Shown: positions 1-4,480, numbered from the stretch's first letter. The stretch: 6,520 bases of DNA from Xanthobacteraceae bacterium (GCA_019746355.1 JAIESC010000188.1:1-6520), one strand, 5' to 3'. Notes: generated by a model not told the origin, from the letters alone. Numbers and translations: made by a program.

Positions 1-1
1 G

Positions 2-583
2 AAGCGGCTGGGGCTGCCGATCGAGCTGATCACCTTCGACGCGGCCGGCAAGGTGTTCGAAGCGCTCAAGCGCGGCGTCTGGGACATCGCCTTTCTTGCG
101 GTCGAGCCGGTGCGGGCCGCCGAGATCGACTTCACCGCGCCCTATGTGCTGATCGAGGGCACCTACATGGTGCCGAAGGATTCAGGCCTGAAGAAGATCG
201 AGGACGTGGACAAGGCCGGCGTGCGGATCGCGGTCGCCACCGGCTCGGCCTACGACCTCTACCTGACGCGCACCATCAAGCACGCGACGTTGGTTCGGGC
301 GCCGACCGGCCCCGACGCGATGGCGATGTTCGTGCGCGACAAGCTCGAGGCCTGCGGCGGCGTGAAGCAGCCGCTGGTCGAGTTCGCCGCCGCGAACCCG
401 AGCCTCAAGGTGATGGACGGACGCTTCATGGCGATCCAGCAGGCCATGGGCATGCCCAAGGGCCGCAGCCAGGCGCACGCTTACCTGCTGAAGTTCATCG
501 AGGAGATGAAGGCATCGGGCTTCTGCGCGGATGCGCTCAAACGCAGCAACCAGCCGGATGCGGTGGTTGCGCCGCCGGCATGA
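2..583 (+). CDS. ABC transporter substrate-binding protein, family 3 (partial, 5' end outside window)
   Basis: The frame is open from base 2 to the TGA at 581-583, giving 193 visible residues. The true start lies upstream: the internal GTG at 53 sits inside conserved sequence and has no ribosome-binding site. The visible part reads like the second half of lobe 1 and all of lobe 2 of a periplasmic solute-binding protein of the amino-acid type (SBP_bac_3). There is a '...FEALKRGVWDIAFLAVEPVRAAEIDFTAPY' type segment (visible residues about 19-48), where an Asp-Phe-(S/T)-x-Pro-Tyr motif is typical of the family. It is followed by a 'DVDKAGVRIAVATGSAYD' type hinge segment. By family knowledge it would bind a small polar solute in the periplasm and deliver it to an ABC permease; the ligand cannot be read from this part. 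The missing N-terminus should hold a signal peptide. No permease gene follows; the next gene is convergent, so within this window it is the last gene of its transcript. Confidence 0.88.
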   Translation, partial: KRLGLPIELITFDAAGKVFEALKRGVWDIAFLAVEPVRAAEIDFTAPYVLIEGTYMVPKDSGLKKIEDVDKAGVRIAVATGSAYDLYLTRTIKHATLVRAPTGPDAMAMFVRDKLEACGGVKQPLVEFAAANPSLKVMDGRFMAIQQAMGMPKGRSQAHAYLLKFIEEMKASGFCADALKRSNQPDAVVAPPA

Positions 584-592
584 TTTTCCGCA

Positions 593-725
593 GTCATTCC
601 GGGGCGCGCGTTAGCGCGAACCCGGAATCCATACTCCGCAGCAGTGGTTATGGATTCCGGGTTCGCTCGCCATAGCGCGTCGAAGACGCGCGTGAACGCG
701 CCTGTGGCGAGCGCCCCGGAATGAC
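593..725. repeat. Cloverleaf-like palindromic intergenic repeat
   Basis: A 133-bp element bounded by a perfect 15-bp inverted repeat: GTCATTCCGGGGCGC at 593-607 and its complement at 711-725. Inside are two arms. Arm 1 is a perfect 18-bp inverted repeat (616-633 with 649-666, loop 634-648) around the core CCCGGAATCC. Arm 2 pairs 664-672 with 705-713 and encloses a small hairpin (675-681 with 685-691, loop GAA). The ends GTCATTCCGGGGCG...CGCCCCGGAATGAC resemble a dispersed intergenic repeat familiar from Bradyrhizobium-like genomes; this is from memory and not searched. It encodes nothing evident. It lies between two convergent genes, 9 bp after the substrate-binding-protein stop codon, so it could end or stabilise both transcripts. 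Confidence 0.8.
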
Positions 726-749
726 CACGGAGAATTTGTCGGCCGGCCG

Positions 750-899
750 TCAGCCTTCCGAAAACGGAAAAGCTTTGCGCGCGGCGAGCCGCAGGTCGGC
801 GGCCTCGTTGTAGCTGTTGGCGACCAGCGAAACGCCACGGCCGGACTTGCGGATCGCACGCATCAGCGTGCTGCACACAAACATCAAAGTTGCAATCAC
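750..899 (-). CDS. Small hypothetical protein (49 aa)
   Basis: A 49-residue reading frame starting with GTG (897-899) and ending with TGA (750-752). The start is well bounded: an in-frame TGA lies just upstream, and between that stop and the GTG sits a good ribosome-binding site, AAGAAGGA, with the AAGGA core 8 nt before the start. The protein opens with a short hydrophobic stretch (residues 2-13, IATLMFVCSTLM). A basic turn follows (R14, R17, K18, R21), then an amphipathic Ala/Leu/Arg-rich helix (about 24-42) and a tail FPFSEG. The one hydrophobic stretch is short for a membrane anchor. I do not recognise the family. Third-position GC bias and the strong ribosome-binding site favour a real gene. 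It is convergent with the substrate-binding protein across the palindromic repeat. A later in-frame ATG at codon 6 is a less likely start. Confidence 0.6.
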   Translation of the reverse strand: MIATLMFVCSTLMRAIRKSGRGVSLVANSYNEAADLRLAARKAFPFSEG

Positions 900-1030
900 G
901 ACACGTATCCTTCTTCTTCAAGGCATCCGGCCGGGCGTTTCAGAAGACCTGATGCGCCCGCCGGGATCACTTGCCTGTTTGTGTCGTGTGACAGCCGTTC
1001 GGTTCACGGCGTGACGGGTTTATTTCCGCA
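900..1030. other. Intergenic leader of the 49-aa gene with a hairpin
   Basis: A gene-free gap between two small minus-strand genes. It contains a symmetric hairpin: GGGCG (933-937) pairs with CGCCC (955-959) and TCAG (940-943) pairs with CTGA (949-952), around the loop AAGAC. It would lie in the 5' leader of the 49-aa gene and could be a leader structure or a weak end of the upstream transcript. No T-tract follows and no convincing promoter was seen. Confidence 0.35.
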
Positions 1031-1144
1031 CTACTTCTTGCCCGTGCCGTAGCTCGCCTTGTAGCCGGACACCGACTTCTGCTTGTTCGGGTCGGCCTTG
1101 GGCTTCTTCTTTTCCTTGGGCTGGCGCTGCTGACCTTTTGCCAT
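1031..1144 (-). CDS. Small Lys-rich basic protein (37 aa), MAKGQQR type
   Basis: A 37-residue frame from ATG (1142-1144) to TAG (1031-1033), preceded by a near-ideal ribosome-binding site (GAGGAGGAG, about 5 nt before the ATG). The protein begins MAKGQQRQPKEKKKPKADPN and ends in GTGKK. It is extremely basic (12 Lys), has no hydrophobic segment or cysteine, and is probably disordered. Tiny proteins starting MAKGQ(Q)R with a KEKKKPK run are, to my recollection, widespread uncharacterised proteins of rhizobia and relatives, so this is likely a conserved gene despite its size. Function is unknown. The charge suggests RNA, ribosome or nucleoid contact, but that is inference only. It is a single-gene unit on the same strand as the 49-aa gene and the lipoprotein, separated from each by more than 100 bp. 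Confidence 0.72.
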   Translation of the reverse strand: MAKGQQRQPKEKKKPKADPNKQKSVSGYKASYGTGKK

Positions 1145-1216
1145 GACGGCTCCTCCTCTGAAGTTTGCCTAACGTCACGAACCTATCACCGCAGACGGCG
1201 GCGGAAAATCGCCGGC

Positions 1217-1229
1217 GGGGCGCAGCCCC
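1217..1229 (-). terminator. Possible terminator hairpin after the lipoprotein gene
   Basis: GGGGC (1217-1221) and GCCCC (1225-1229) form a perfect GC stem with a 3-nt loop, 32 bp past the lipoprotein stop codon on the minus strand. A second small dyad (CGGCG/CGCCG, 1199-1214) with an ATTTT loop follows. There is no long T-tract, so intrinsic termination is only plausible. Confidence 0.3.
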
Positions 1230-1261
1230 TCATCCGCCCGGGGGACGGCACGCTCCCAAAC

Positions 1262-1630
1262 TCAATTGAGCGGATACTGCTTCAGCGTCTCGGCGACGCA
1301 CTTGTCGACCAGATCGGCCTTCTTGTCGGCGGACATGCCCCGGCCGCCGGCCTCCTCGGCCTTCATCCAGCACATGTTGTTGATCTTCTCGCGGGTGACG
1401 CCGCCTTCCTTCCACCATTCGTCCTTCCTGCCCGACGCCTGGGCATCGGCGGCGGCGCCGCGCGGCGGCTTCGGCGCGGTCGCGGTGCGTCCCGCCGGCA
1501 TCGGGCTGGCGGACGGCGGGGCTGCGGCCGAGACGTCGGGCTTCGCATCGCCCGTGGCGCCGGCCGAGAGGCAGCCCGCGAGTGGCACAGACAGCAGGAG
1601 GCAGGAGAGGAGGACGGTGATCGGCCGCAT
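1262..1630 (-). CDS. Putative lipoprotein of unknown function (122 aa)
   Basis: Chosen start is the ATG at 1628-1630, because it opens directly into a signal peptide. Residues 1-20 (MRPITVLLSCLLLSVPLAGC) have one Arg, a hydrophobic core and a lipobox LAGC ending at Cys20. A longer open frame upstream (to 1927) lacks any signal character. Residue +2 after Cys is Leu, which does not look like an inner-membrane retention signal. Residues 21-66 are an Ala/Pro/Ser-rich, probably disordered linker. The C-terminal part (about 69-122, EWWKEGGVTREKINNMCWMK and following) is a small amphipathic domain with two cysteines (87 and 111) that could form a disulfide in the periplasm. I do not recognise this domain; the paired-Cys layout loosely recalls small PsiF-like periplasmic domains, but I would not assign it. 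The ribosome-binding site is weak (GGGAAAG, 7 nt before ATG). Confidence 0.72.
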   Translation of the reverse strand: MRPITVLLSCLLLSVPLAGCLSAGATGDAKPDVSAAAPPSASPMPAGRTATAPKPPRGAAADAQASGRKDEWWKEGGVTREKINNMCWMKAEEAGGRGMSADKKADLVDKCVAETLKQYPLN

Positions 1631-2025
1631 CGGAGGTCTTTCCCACTGGGTTGACGCGCTGGTCGCCGCCCGAAACGCCGCGGATTGATTCGGCATCGCC
1701 GTAATCGATGTCGTATCGCCCGGGCCGATTGTCAAACCGCGCGGGGCTCGGCGCGTCGTCATTGCCAGCCGATGCGGCATTTTGGACACGGGTTCCTGTG
1801 CACGAGGACTTGCGGGCGGCCCTTCTCTGCCCTTCGGCACGGGGCTTTCGCTTCGCTCCCGCGGGCAGCCATCAACGGCCCCGTGGTACGGGGCTGGACG
1901 ACTTGCCGGGGCGTGAGCCGCACTCACGCTACTACTAACGGCCCTGGCAGACGTCCTCGAATTCTTCGCTCATGTCGGTCATAGGAAAAATCTAGCAAGT
2001 CGGATGTACGCCTCCGTTGTTCTTT
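1631..2025. other. 395-bp stretch without a recognised gene
   Basis: No frame here has both a ribosome-binding site and protein-like composition; the open frames on both strands are Arg/Pro/Ser-rich shadows. It holds the possible lipoprotein promoter and two perfect GC hairpins. These are GCCCCGT/ACGGGGC (1878-1884 with 1888-1894, loop GGT) and GCGTGAG/CTCACGC (1911-1917 with 1923-1929, loop CCGCA). CTGCCC (1827-1832) can also pair with GGGCAG (1863-1868). No T-tract follows the hairpins. The stretch may be a non-coding RNA, a structured repeat or decayed sequence; I cannot tell which. Confidence 0.4.
1707..1735 (-). promoter_or_regulatory. Possible promoter for the lipoprotein gene
   Basis: On the minus strand a perfect -35 box TTGACA lies at 1730-1735. 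With a 17-bp spacer the -10 position is GACATC (1707-1712), a poor match. The leader to the lipoprotein ATG would be about 70 nt. Only the -35 box is convincing. Confidence 0.25.
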
Positions 2026-2322
2026 TCAACTCGCCAAAGCCCTCGTCACCGCTTCAGGCTCCTTGTCAACAATCTTGAGCAGGATTCGCGCGCTGCGCTC
2101 CGGCTTGCGGCGGCCTTGCTCCCAATCCCGCACGGCCGACACTGCAAAGCCATATCTCTCGGCGAATGCCTCCTGCGACAATCCAAGTCGCGTGCGAATC
2201 TTTCTCACGTCGATTTTTTGCGGGACATGCACCCGATAGAGGCGCTTGTCCGCGGTGCCATCCAGATACGCCTTGGCGCTGTCGAGACCGGCTTTGATTT
2301 TTTCGAATGCTTTTTTGCTCAT
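2026..2322 (-). CDS. higA: HigA2-like antitoxin, XRE-family helix-turn-helix protein
   Basis: Start chosen at ATG 2320-2322, which follows a strong ribosome-binding site (GAGGAA) 8 bp after the toxin stop codon; the frame stays open further upstream but only as a shadow of the toxin gene. It encodes 98 residues. An N-terminal region (1-35, MSKKAFEKIKAGLDSAKAYL...) probably wraps or blocks the toxin. A helix-turn-helix domain follows (about 37-85), with the typical LSQEAFAERYGFAVSAVRDW core at 48-67 followed by EQGRRKP. This layout matches the antitoxins paired with HigB2-type RelE toxins (HTH_3, YiaG/NadS-like). By family knowledge the antitoxin binds and neutralises the toxin and, alone or in complex, represses the operon at a palindrome upstream of the toxin. 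The gene is A/T-richer than its neighbours, with poly-Lys/Phe codon runs, consistent with horizontal transfer. Confidence 0.88.
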   Translation of the reverse strand: MSKKAFEKIKAGLDSAKAYLDGTADKRLYRVHVPQKIDVRKIRTRLGLSQEAFAERYGFAVSAVRDWEQGRRKPERSARILLKIVDKEPEAVTRALAS

Positions 2323-2326
2323 GGTT

Positions 2327-2332
2327 TTCCTC
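2327..2332 (-). promoter_or_regulatory. Antitoxin ribosome-binding site overlapping the toxin stop codon
   Basis: On the minus strand the toxin stop codon TGA (2331-2333) shares two bases with the Shine-Dalgarno sequence GAGGAA, which stands 4 nt before the antitoxin ATG. Ribosomes finishing the toxin are delivered directly onto the antitoxin start, implying translational coupling. Confidence 0.7.
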
Positions 2333-2657
2333 AATAGCTCTTCAAAAGGGCCGCTGTGCTTTTCTTCAACTCGTTGCGTTCGGCGGGAGTGAGGTCCGCC
2401 TTCTCGTTCTTGGCGAATACAGCCAAAAGAAATATCGGGACGTCGCCGCCGCCAAACAGATAGATCACTCGCGCTCCGCCGCTTTTGCCGCGTCCGCTGG
2501 CTGCGACTCGAACTTTCCGTACACCCCCTGTGCCGCGGATTATCGCGCCGCATTGAGGATCGTCCGCTACGAGATCGACAATCGCTGCGCGTTCATCGTC
2601 GCCAAACAGGCGCTCCGCGTCGGCGAGATATGGCGCAGTTTCGACGACGCTGTGCAT
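2331..2657 (-). CDS. higB: HigB2-like RelE-superfamily toxin
   Basis: It encodes 108 residues from ATG 2655-2657. It begins MHSVVETAPYLADAERLF and contains the family hallmarks GTGGVRKVR (42-50), GRGKSGGARVIY (55-66) and FAKNEKADLT (81-90). These are the conserved blocks of HigB2-type toxins (PF06296 group of the RelE superfamily, as in Vibrio cholerae HigB2), with the usual length of about 110 residues. Such toxins enter the ribosomal A site and cleave mRNA during translation; the basic and Gly-rich block 48-63 supplies the RNA-contacting face. It is the first gene of the operon, with the antitoxin 8 bp downstream, the reversed order typical of hig systems. There is no Shine-Dalgarno before this ATG; the start lies only 8 bp after a -10 box, so the message is probably leaderless or nearly so. 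The gene looks intact. Confidence 0.9.
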   Translation of the reverse strand: MHSVVETAPYLADAERLFGDDERAAIVDLVADDPQCGAIIRGTGGVRKVRVAASGRGKSGGARVIYLFGGGDVPIFLLAVFAKNEKADLTPAERNELKKSTAALLKSY

Positions 2658-2665
2658 CGTTGGGT

Positions 2666-2694
2666 ATACTACGGCATTGCCGTAGTAATTACAA
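2666..2694 (-). promoter_or_regulatory. Promoter of the toxin-antitoxin operon
   Basis: On the minus strand: -35 TTGTAA (2689-2694), a spacer of exactly 17 bp, and -10 TAGTAT (2666-2671). Each box matches 4 of 6 consensus bases. The predicted transcription start (about 7 bp past the -10 box) falls at about 2657-2660, on or within a few bases of the toxin ATG. Confidence 0.6.
2667..2687. promoter_or_regulatory. Operator palindrome of the toxin-antitoxin operon
   Basis: A perfect inverted repeat: arms TACTACGGCA (2667-2676) and TGCCGTAGTA (2678-2687) around a single central T. It overlaps the -10 box and most of the promoter spacer, where a bound antitoxin dimer would exclude RNA polymerase. 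Position and symmetry are those expected for hig-type autoregulation; binding is inferred. Confidence 0.75.
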
Positions 2695-2801
2695 TCCCTG
2701 TGAACTTGTCCGTAGCTTGGAGCAGGCCTTGCCGTTCTAAGCGGCAAACCCGAAACTGCAACCCTACGGCTCACCACACTCGCCAACCATCCCAGGGCAC
2801 C

Positions 2802-3428
2802 ATGACATTTGCAGCACGCCTGAGGCCGGCCGCCGCCGGATGCCTTCTCGCCTCTGCCGTCGCCGTCGCGGCGGTCGGGCCGGCCGGCGCGCAGCAGAAG
2901 AACGAGAGCCTGCGCAACAGCTATCTGGCGCTGATCGACGACAGTTGCCGCGGCTACCGCGTGGCGCTGGCGTTTCCGCGGAGCGAGCATGACAAGATCA
3001 AGGCCGCGGTGAAGGCCGACGGCGGCGAGGCCTATGCCAACGTGGTCAGCGAGTTCGAGCTGAACACCAGGGTCGCGGGCGCGGCCGGCGCCTGCGAGGC
3101 GGCGTTCCGCAAGGCGTATATCGCCGGCGCCGATGCGACCATGCTGGTGCCGGACAAGCAGTTCCTGTCGAAGCAGTCGGTGACCATGCTGCAAACCGCG
3201 CAGTTGCAGACCGTGCAGGAGCTCTGCAAGCGGCTGACGGTGGATACGGCCGCGGTGAAGGCGGAGATGGAGAAGTACGGCCTCGACGGCAACGAGACGC
3301 GGGTCAAGAAATACGTGCAACGGCTCGCCGGCGACGAGCGCGTCAAGCACAAGCGCAATCCCGCGCCGTTCTGCCTCGACATGTACGGCAAGTGGTCGGC
3401 CGCGGGCGTGGTGAAAACCAGGGACTGA
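2802..3428 (+). CDS. Secreted four-cysteine protein of unknown function
   Basis: It encodes 208 residues from ATG 2802; the open frame extends far upstream, but this ATG begins a clear signal peptide. Residues 1-30 contain Arg6/Arg8, a hydrophobic Ala/Val/Leu core and the cleavage site AGA|QQ after residue 30. The mature part is mixed alpha-helical in composition, without membrane segments. It has exactly four cysteines (49, 98, 142, 191), with spacings 49, 44 and 49, suggesting two similar halves each closed by one disulfide. CEAAFRKAYIAG (98-109) and CLDMYGKWSAAG (191-202) look alike. I do not recognise a family. The ribosome-binding site is weak (AGGG, 6 nt before ATG). The upstream gap (2658-2801) is shared with the divergent toxin-antitoxin promoter. 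The gene ends 3 bp from the end of the convergent MerR-family gene. Confidence 0.8.
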   Translation: MTFAARLRPAAAGCLLASAVAVAAVGPAGAQQKNESLRNSYLALIDDSCRGYRVALAFPRSEHDKIKAAVKADGGEAYANVVSEFELNTRVAGAAGACEAAFRKAYIAGADATMLVPDKQFLSKQSVTMLQTAQLQTVQELCKRLTVDTAAVKAEMEKYGLDGNETRVKKYVQRLAGDERVKHKRNPAPFCLDMYGKWSAAGVVKTRD

Positions 3429-3431
3429 CGC

Positions 3432-3872
3432 TCAGGCCCGGGCCGGGGCTGCCGCGCGGCCGGTCGGACCCGGCGTTTCCAGGACCTCCAACACCGGGCA
3501 TTCGGGGCCGGCGTCGCCCGGGCAGCGGGCGATCAGCGCGGTGAGGCTCTCCTCGATCTCCGCCAGGGTGTGCAGCTTGACGCGCACCGCCTCCAGGTGA
3601 CGGGCGGCGATCGATTTCACGTCGGAGCAGCTCCGGTCCGAGGCGCGCAGCCGCAAAAGTGCGCCGACATCGTCGAGGCTGAAGCCGAGCTCCCGGCAGC
3701 GCTTGATGAAACAGAGCGTGGCGAGGTTGTCCGGCCCGAACGCGCGGCGCCCGCCATCGGTGCGCGGCGGCCGCGGCATCAGGCCGATCCGCTCGTAGTA
3801 GCGGATGGCTTCGATGCCGATGCCGGTCAGCCTCGAGAGCTGGCCGATGGTGAATTGCCGGTCGCGGCTCAC
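3432..3872 (-). CDS. MerR-family transcriptional regulator, metal-responsive type
   Basis: It encodes 146 residues from GTG 3870-3872, with AAGGG 6 nt and AGGAG 12 nt upstream. The N-terminal winged helix-turn-helix (6-75) is classic MerR: FTIGQLSRLTGIGIEAIRYY at 7-26, then ERIGLMPRPPRTDGGRRAF. A long dimerisation helix follows (about 83-113). Cysteines fall at 82, 117 and 125 (RSCSDVK, then RCPGDAGPECPVLE), almost exactly the positions of the Hg(II)-binding triad of Tn501 MerR (82, 117, 126); CadR/PbrR regulators have a similar triad. This points to sensing of a soft or divalent metal (Hg, Cd, Pb, Zn or similar); which one cannot be read. Extra Cys54 and Cys59 sit in the DNA-binding domain. 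No metal transporter or reductase adjoins, so targets must lie elsewhere or it controls only itself. It is divergent from the MarR-family gene. Confidence 0.9.
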   Translation of the reverse strand: MSRDRQFTIGQLSRLTGIGIEAIRYYERIGLMPRPPRTDGGRRAFGPDNLATLCFIKRCRELGFSLDDVGALLRLRASDRSCSDVKSIAARHLEAVRVKLHTLAEIEESLTALIARCPGDAGPECPVLEVLETPGPTGRAAAPARA

Positions 3873-3913
3873 TGAACGCCCTTGCTCCTGTACCCGCTAC
3901 AGCATGCATTGTT

Positions 3914-3934
3914 CTGCAGAAATTCTAAAGTCAA
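3914..3934 (-). promoter_or_regulatory. Possible MerR-type promoter and operator
   Basis: On the minus strand a good -35 box TTGACT (3929-3934) overlaps an imperfect 8-1-8 dyad (CTGCAGAA 3914-3921, TTCTAAAG 3923-3930; 6 of 8 positions complementary). A dyad lodged just behind the -35 box is the usual layout of MerR-family operators. At the 19-bp spacing typical of that family, the -10 position is ATGCAT (3904-3909), a poor match, so the promoter is tentative. Confidence 0.4.
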
Positions 3935-3954
3935 GCGCGGAATGCCGTCCGCGC
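3935..3954. promoter_or_regulatory. 20-bp inverted repeat upstream of the MarR-family gene
   Basis: Perfect 7-6-7 dyad: GCGCGGA (3935-3941) and TCCGCGC (3948-3954). It ends 27 bp before the MarR GTG and directly abuts the MerR -35 box. Length and position suit an autoregulatory MarR-dimer site that could also affect the MerR promoter. In such GC-rich DNA it could be chance or a leader hairpin. Confidence 0.4.
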
Positions 3955-3981
3955 AGTCGGCCGTGGGACTGGATTGCAACC

Positions 3982-4476
3982 GTGACCGAGCTGATGGGCC
4001 CTGAGGCGGCTGCGCTGCAGCTCGACACGTTCTTGCCCTACCGCCTGGCCGTGCTCGCGAGTCTCACCGCGCAGGCTCTTGCCGTGGTCCATGCCGCGCA
4101 TGGGCTCACCCAGGCCGAATGGGTGATCCTGGCGGCGATCGCCGAGCAGCCGCGGACCACGGCCAAGGCGATCGGCGCGACGTTCCATATGCAGAAGGCG
4201 AAGGTGTCGCGCGGCGTGTCGGCGCTGCTGCGGCGCAAGCTCATCAACACGGCGCTGCATCGCCGCGACCGGCGGCTCGTCGAGTTGCAGCTCACGCCGG
4301 AGGGCGGCGCCATATACCGGGAATGCGCGAAAGCCGTGGCCGAATTCGCAACCGACCTGGAGAGCGCCTTGGCGCATGCGGATCGCGCCGTGCTGGTGCG
4401 GGGGCTCGACCGCCTGGCGAAGGCCGCGATGACGCTCGACGTCAGCGGCCTCGCGCCGGCCGGCGGCCGATTCTGA
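3982..4476 (+). CDS. MarR-family transcriptional regulator
   Basis: It encodes 164 residues from GTG 3982; ATG at 3994 (four codons on) is an equal alternative and neither has a strong ribosome-binding site. The longer open frame to 3805 is a shadow of the MerR gene. The layout is that of MarR proteins. An N-terminal dimerisation helix includes FLPYRLAVLASLTAQALAVV (17-36). A winged helix-turn-helix (about 43-108) contains LTQAEWVILAAIAEQP, then a recognition helix near QKAKVSRGVSALLRRKL (71-87) and a wing RRDRRLVELQLTPEG (94-108) with the conserved DxR...L-T-P-x-G pattern. C-terminal helices (110-150) complete the dimer. MarR proteins usually repress themselves and a nearby gene and are released by small phenolic or similar ligands, or by oxidation; one cysteine (115) is present. 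The neighbour downstream is a convergent dehydrogenase, a possible but unproven target. Confidence 0.88.
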   Translation: MTELMGPEAAALQLDTFLPYRLAVLASLTAQALAVVHAAHGLTQAEWVILAAIAEQPRTTAKAIGATFHMQKAKVSRGVSALLRRKLINTALHRRDRRLVELQLTPEGGAIYRECAKAVAEFATDLESALAHADRAVLVRGLDRLAKAAMTLDVSGLAPAGGRF

Positions 4477-4480
4477 ACGC

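Noticed and set aside
593..725. Paired repeats considered as a CRISPR array or insertion-sequence ends
   Set aside because: The repeats are nested inverted repeats, not regularly spaced direct repeats, and no transposase or target-site duplication is visible.
481..921. 146-codon minus-strand frame covering the palindromic repeat
   Set aside because: It runs through the repeat and overlaps the end of the substrate-binding-protein gene. The better frame in this place is the 49-codon one with a bounded ribosome-binding site.
1631..1927. Longer N-terminal extension of the lipoprotein (to 221 residues)
   Set aside because: The extension would bury the signal peptide and lipobox, which begin at the ATG at 1630.
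1934..1981. 15-codon minus-strand mini-frame MTDMSEEFEDVCQGR after the antitoxin gene
   Set aside because: Too short, no Shine-Dalgarno before the ATG, and no sign of conservation that could be judged here.
2307..2801. Plus-strand open frame upstream of the secreted-protein gene
   Set aside because: It runs antisense through the toxin gene. The signal peptide and family-like composition begin only at ATG 2802.
2331..3350. A 339-codon minus-strand frame fusing the toxin to a long upstream extension
   Set aside because: The extension is Arg/His/Leu-rich shadow of the secreted-protein gene and crosses the toxin promoter and operator. The toxin family starts at the ATG at 2657.
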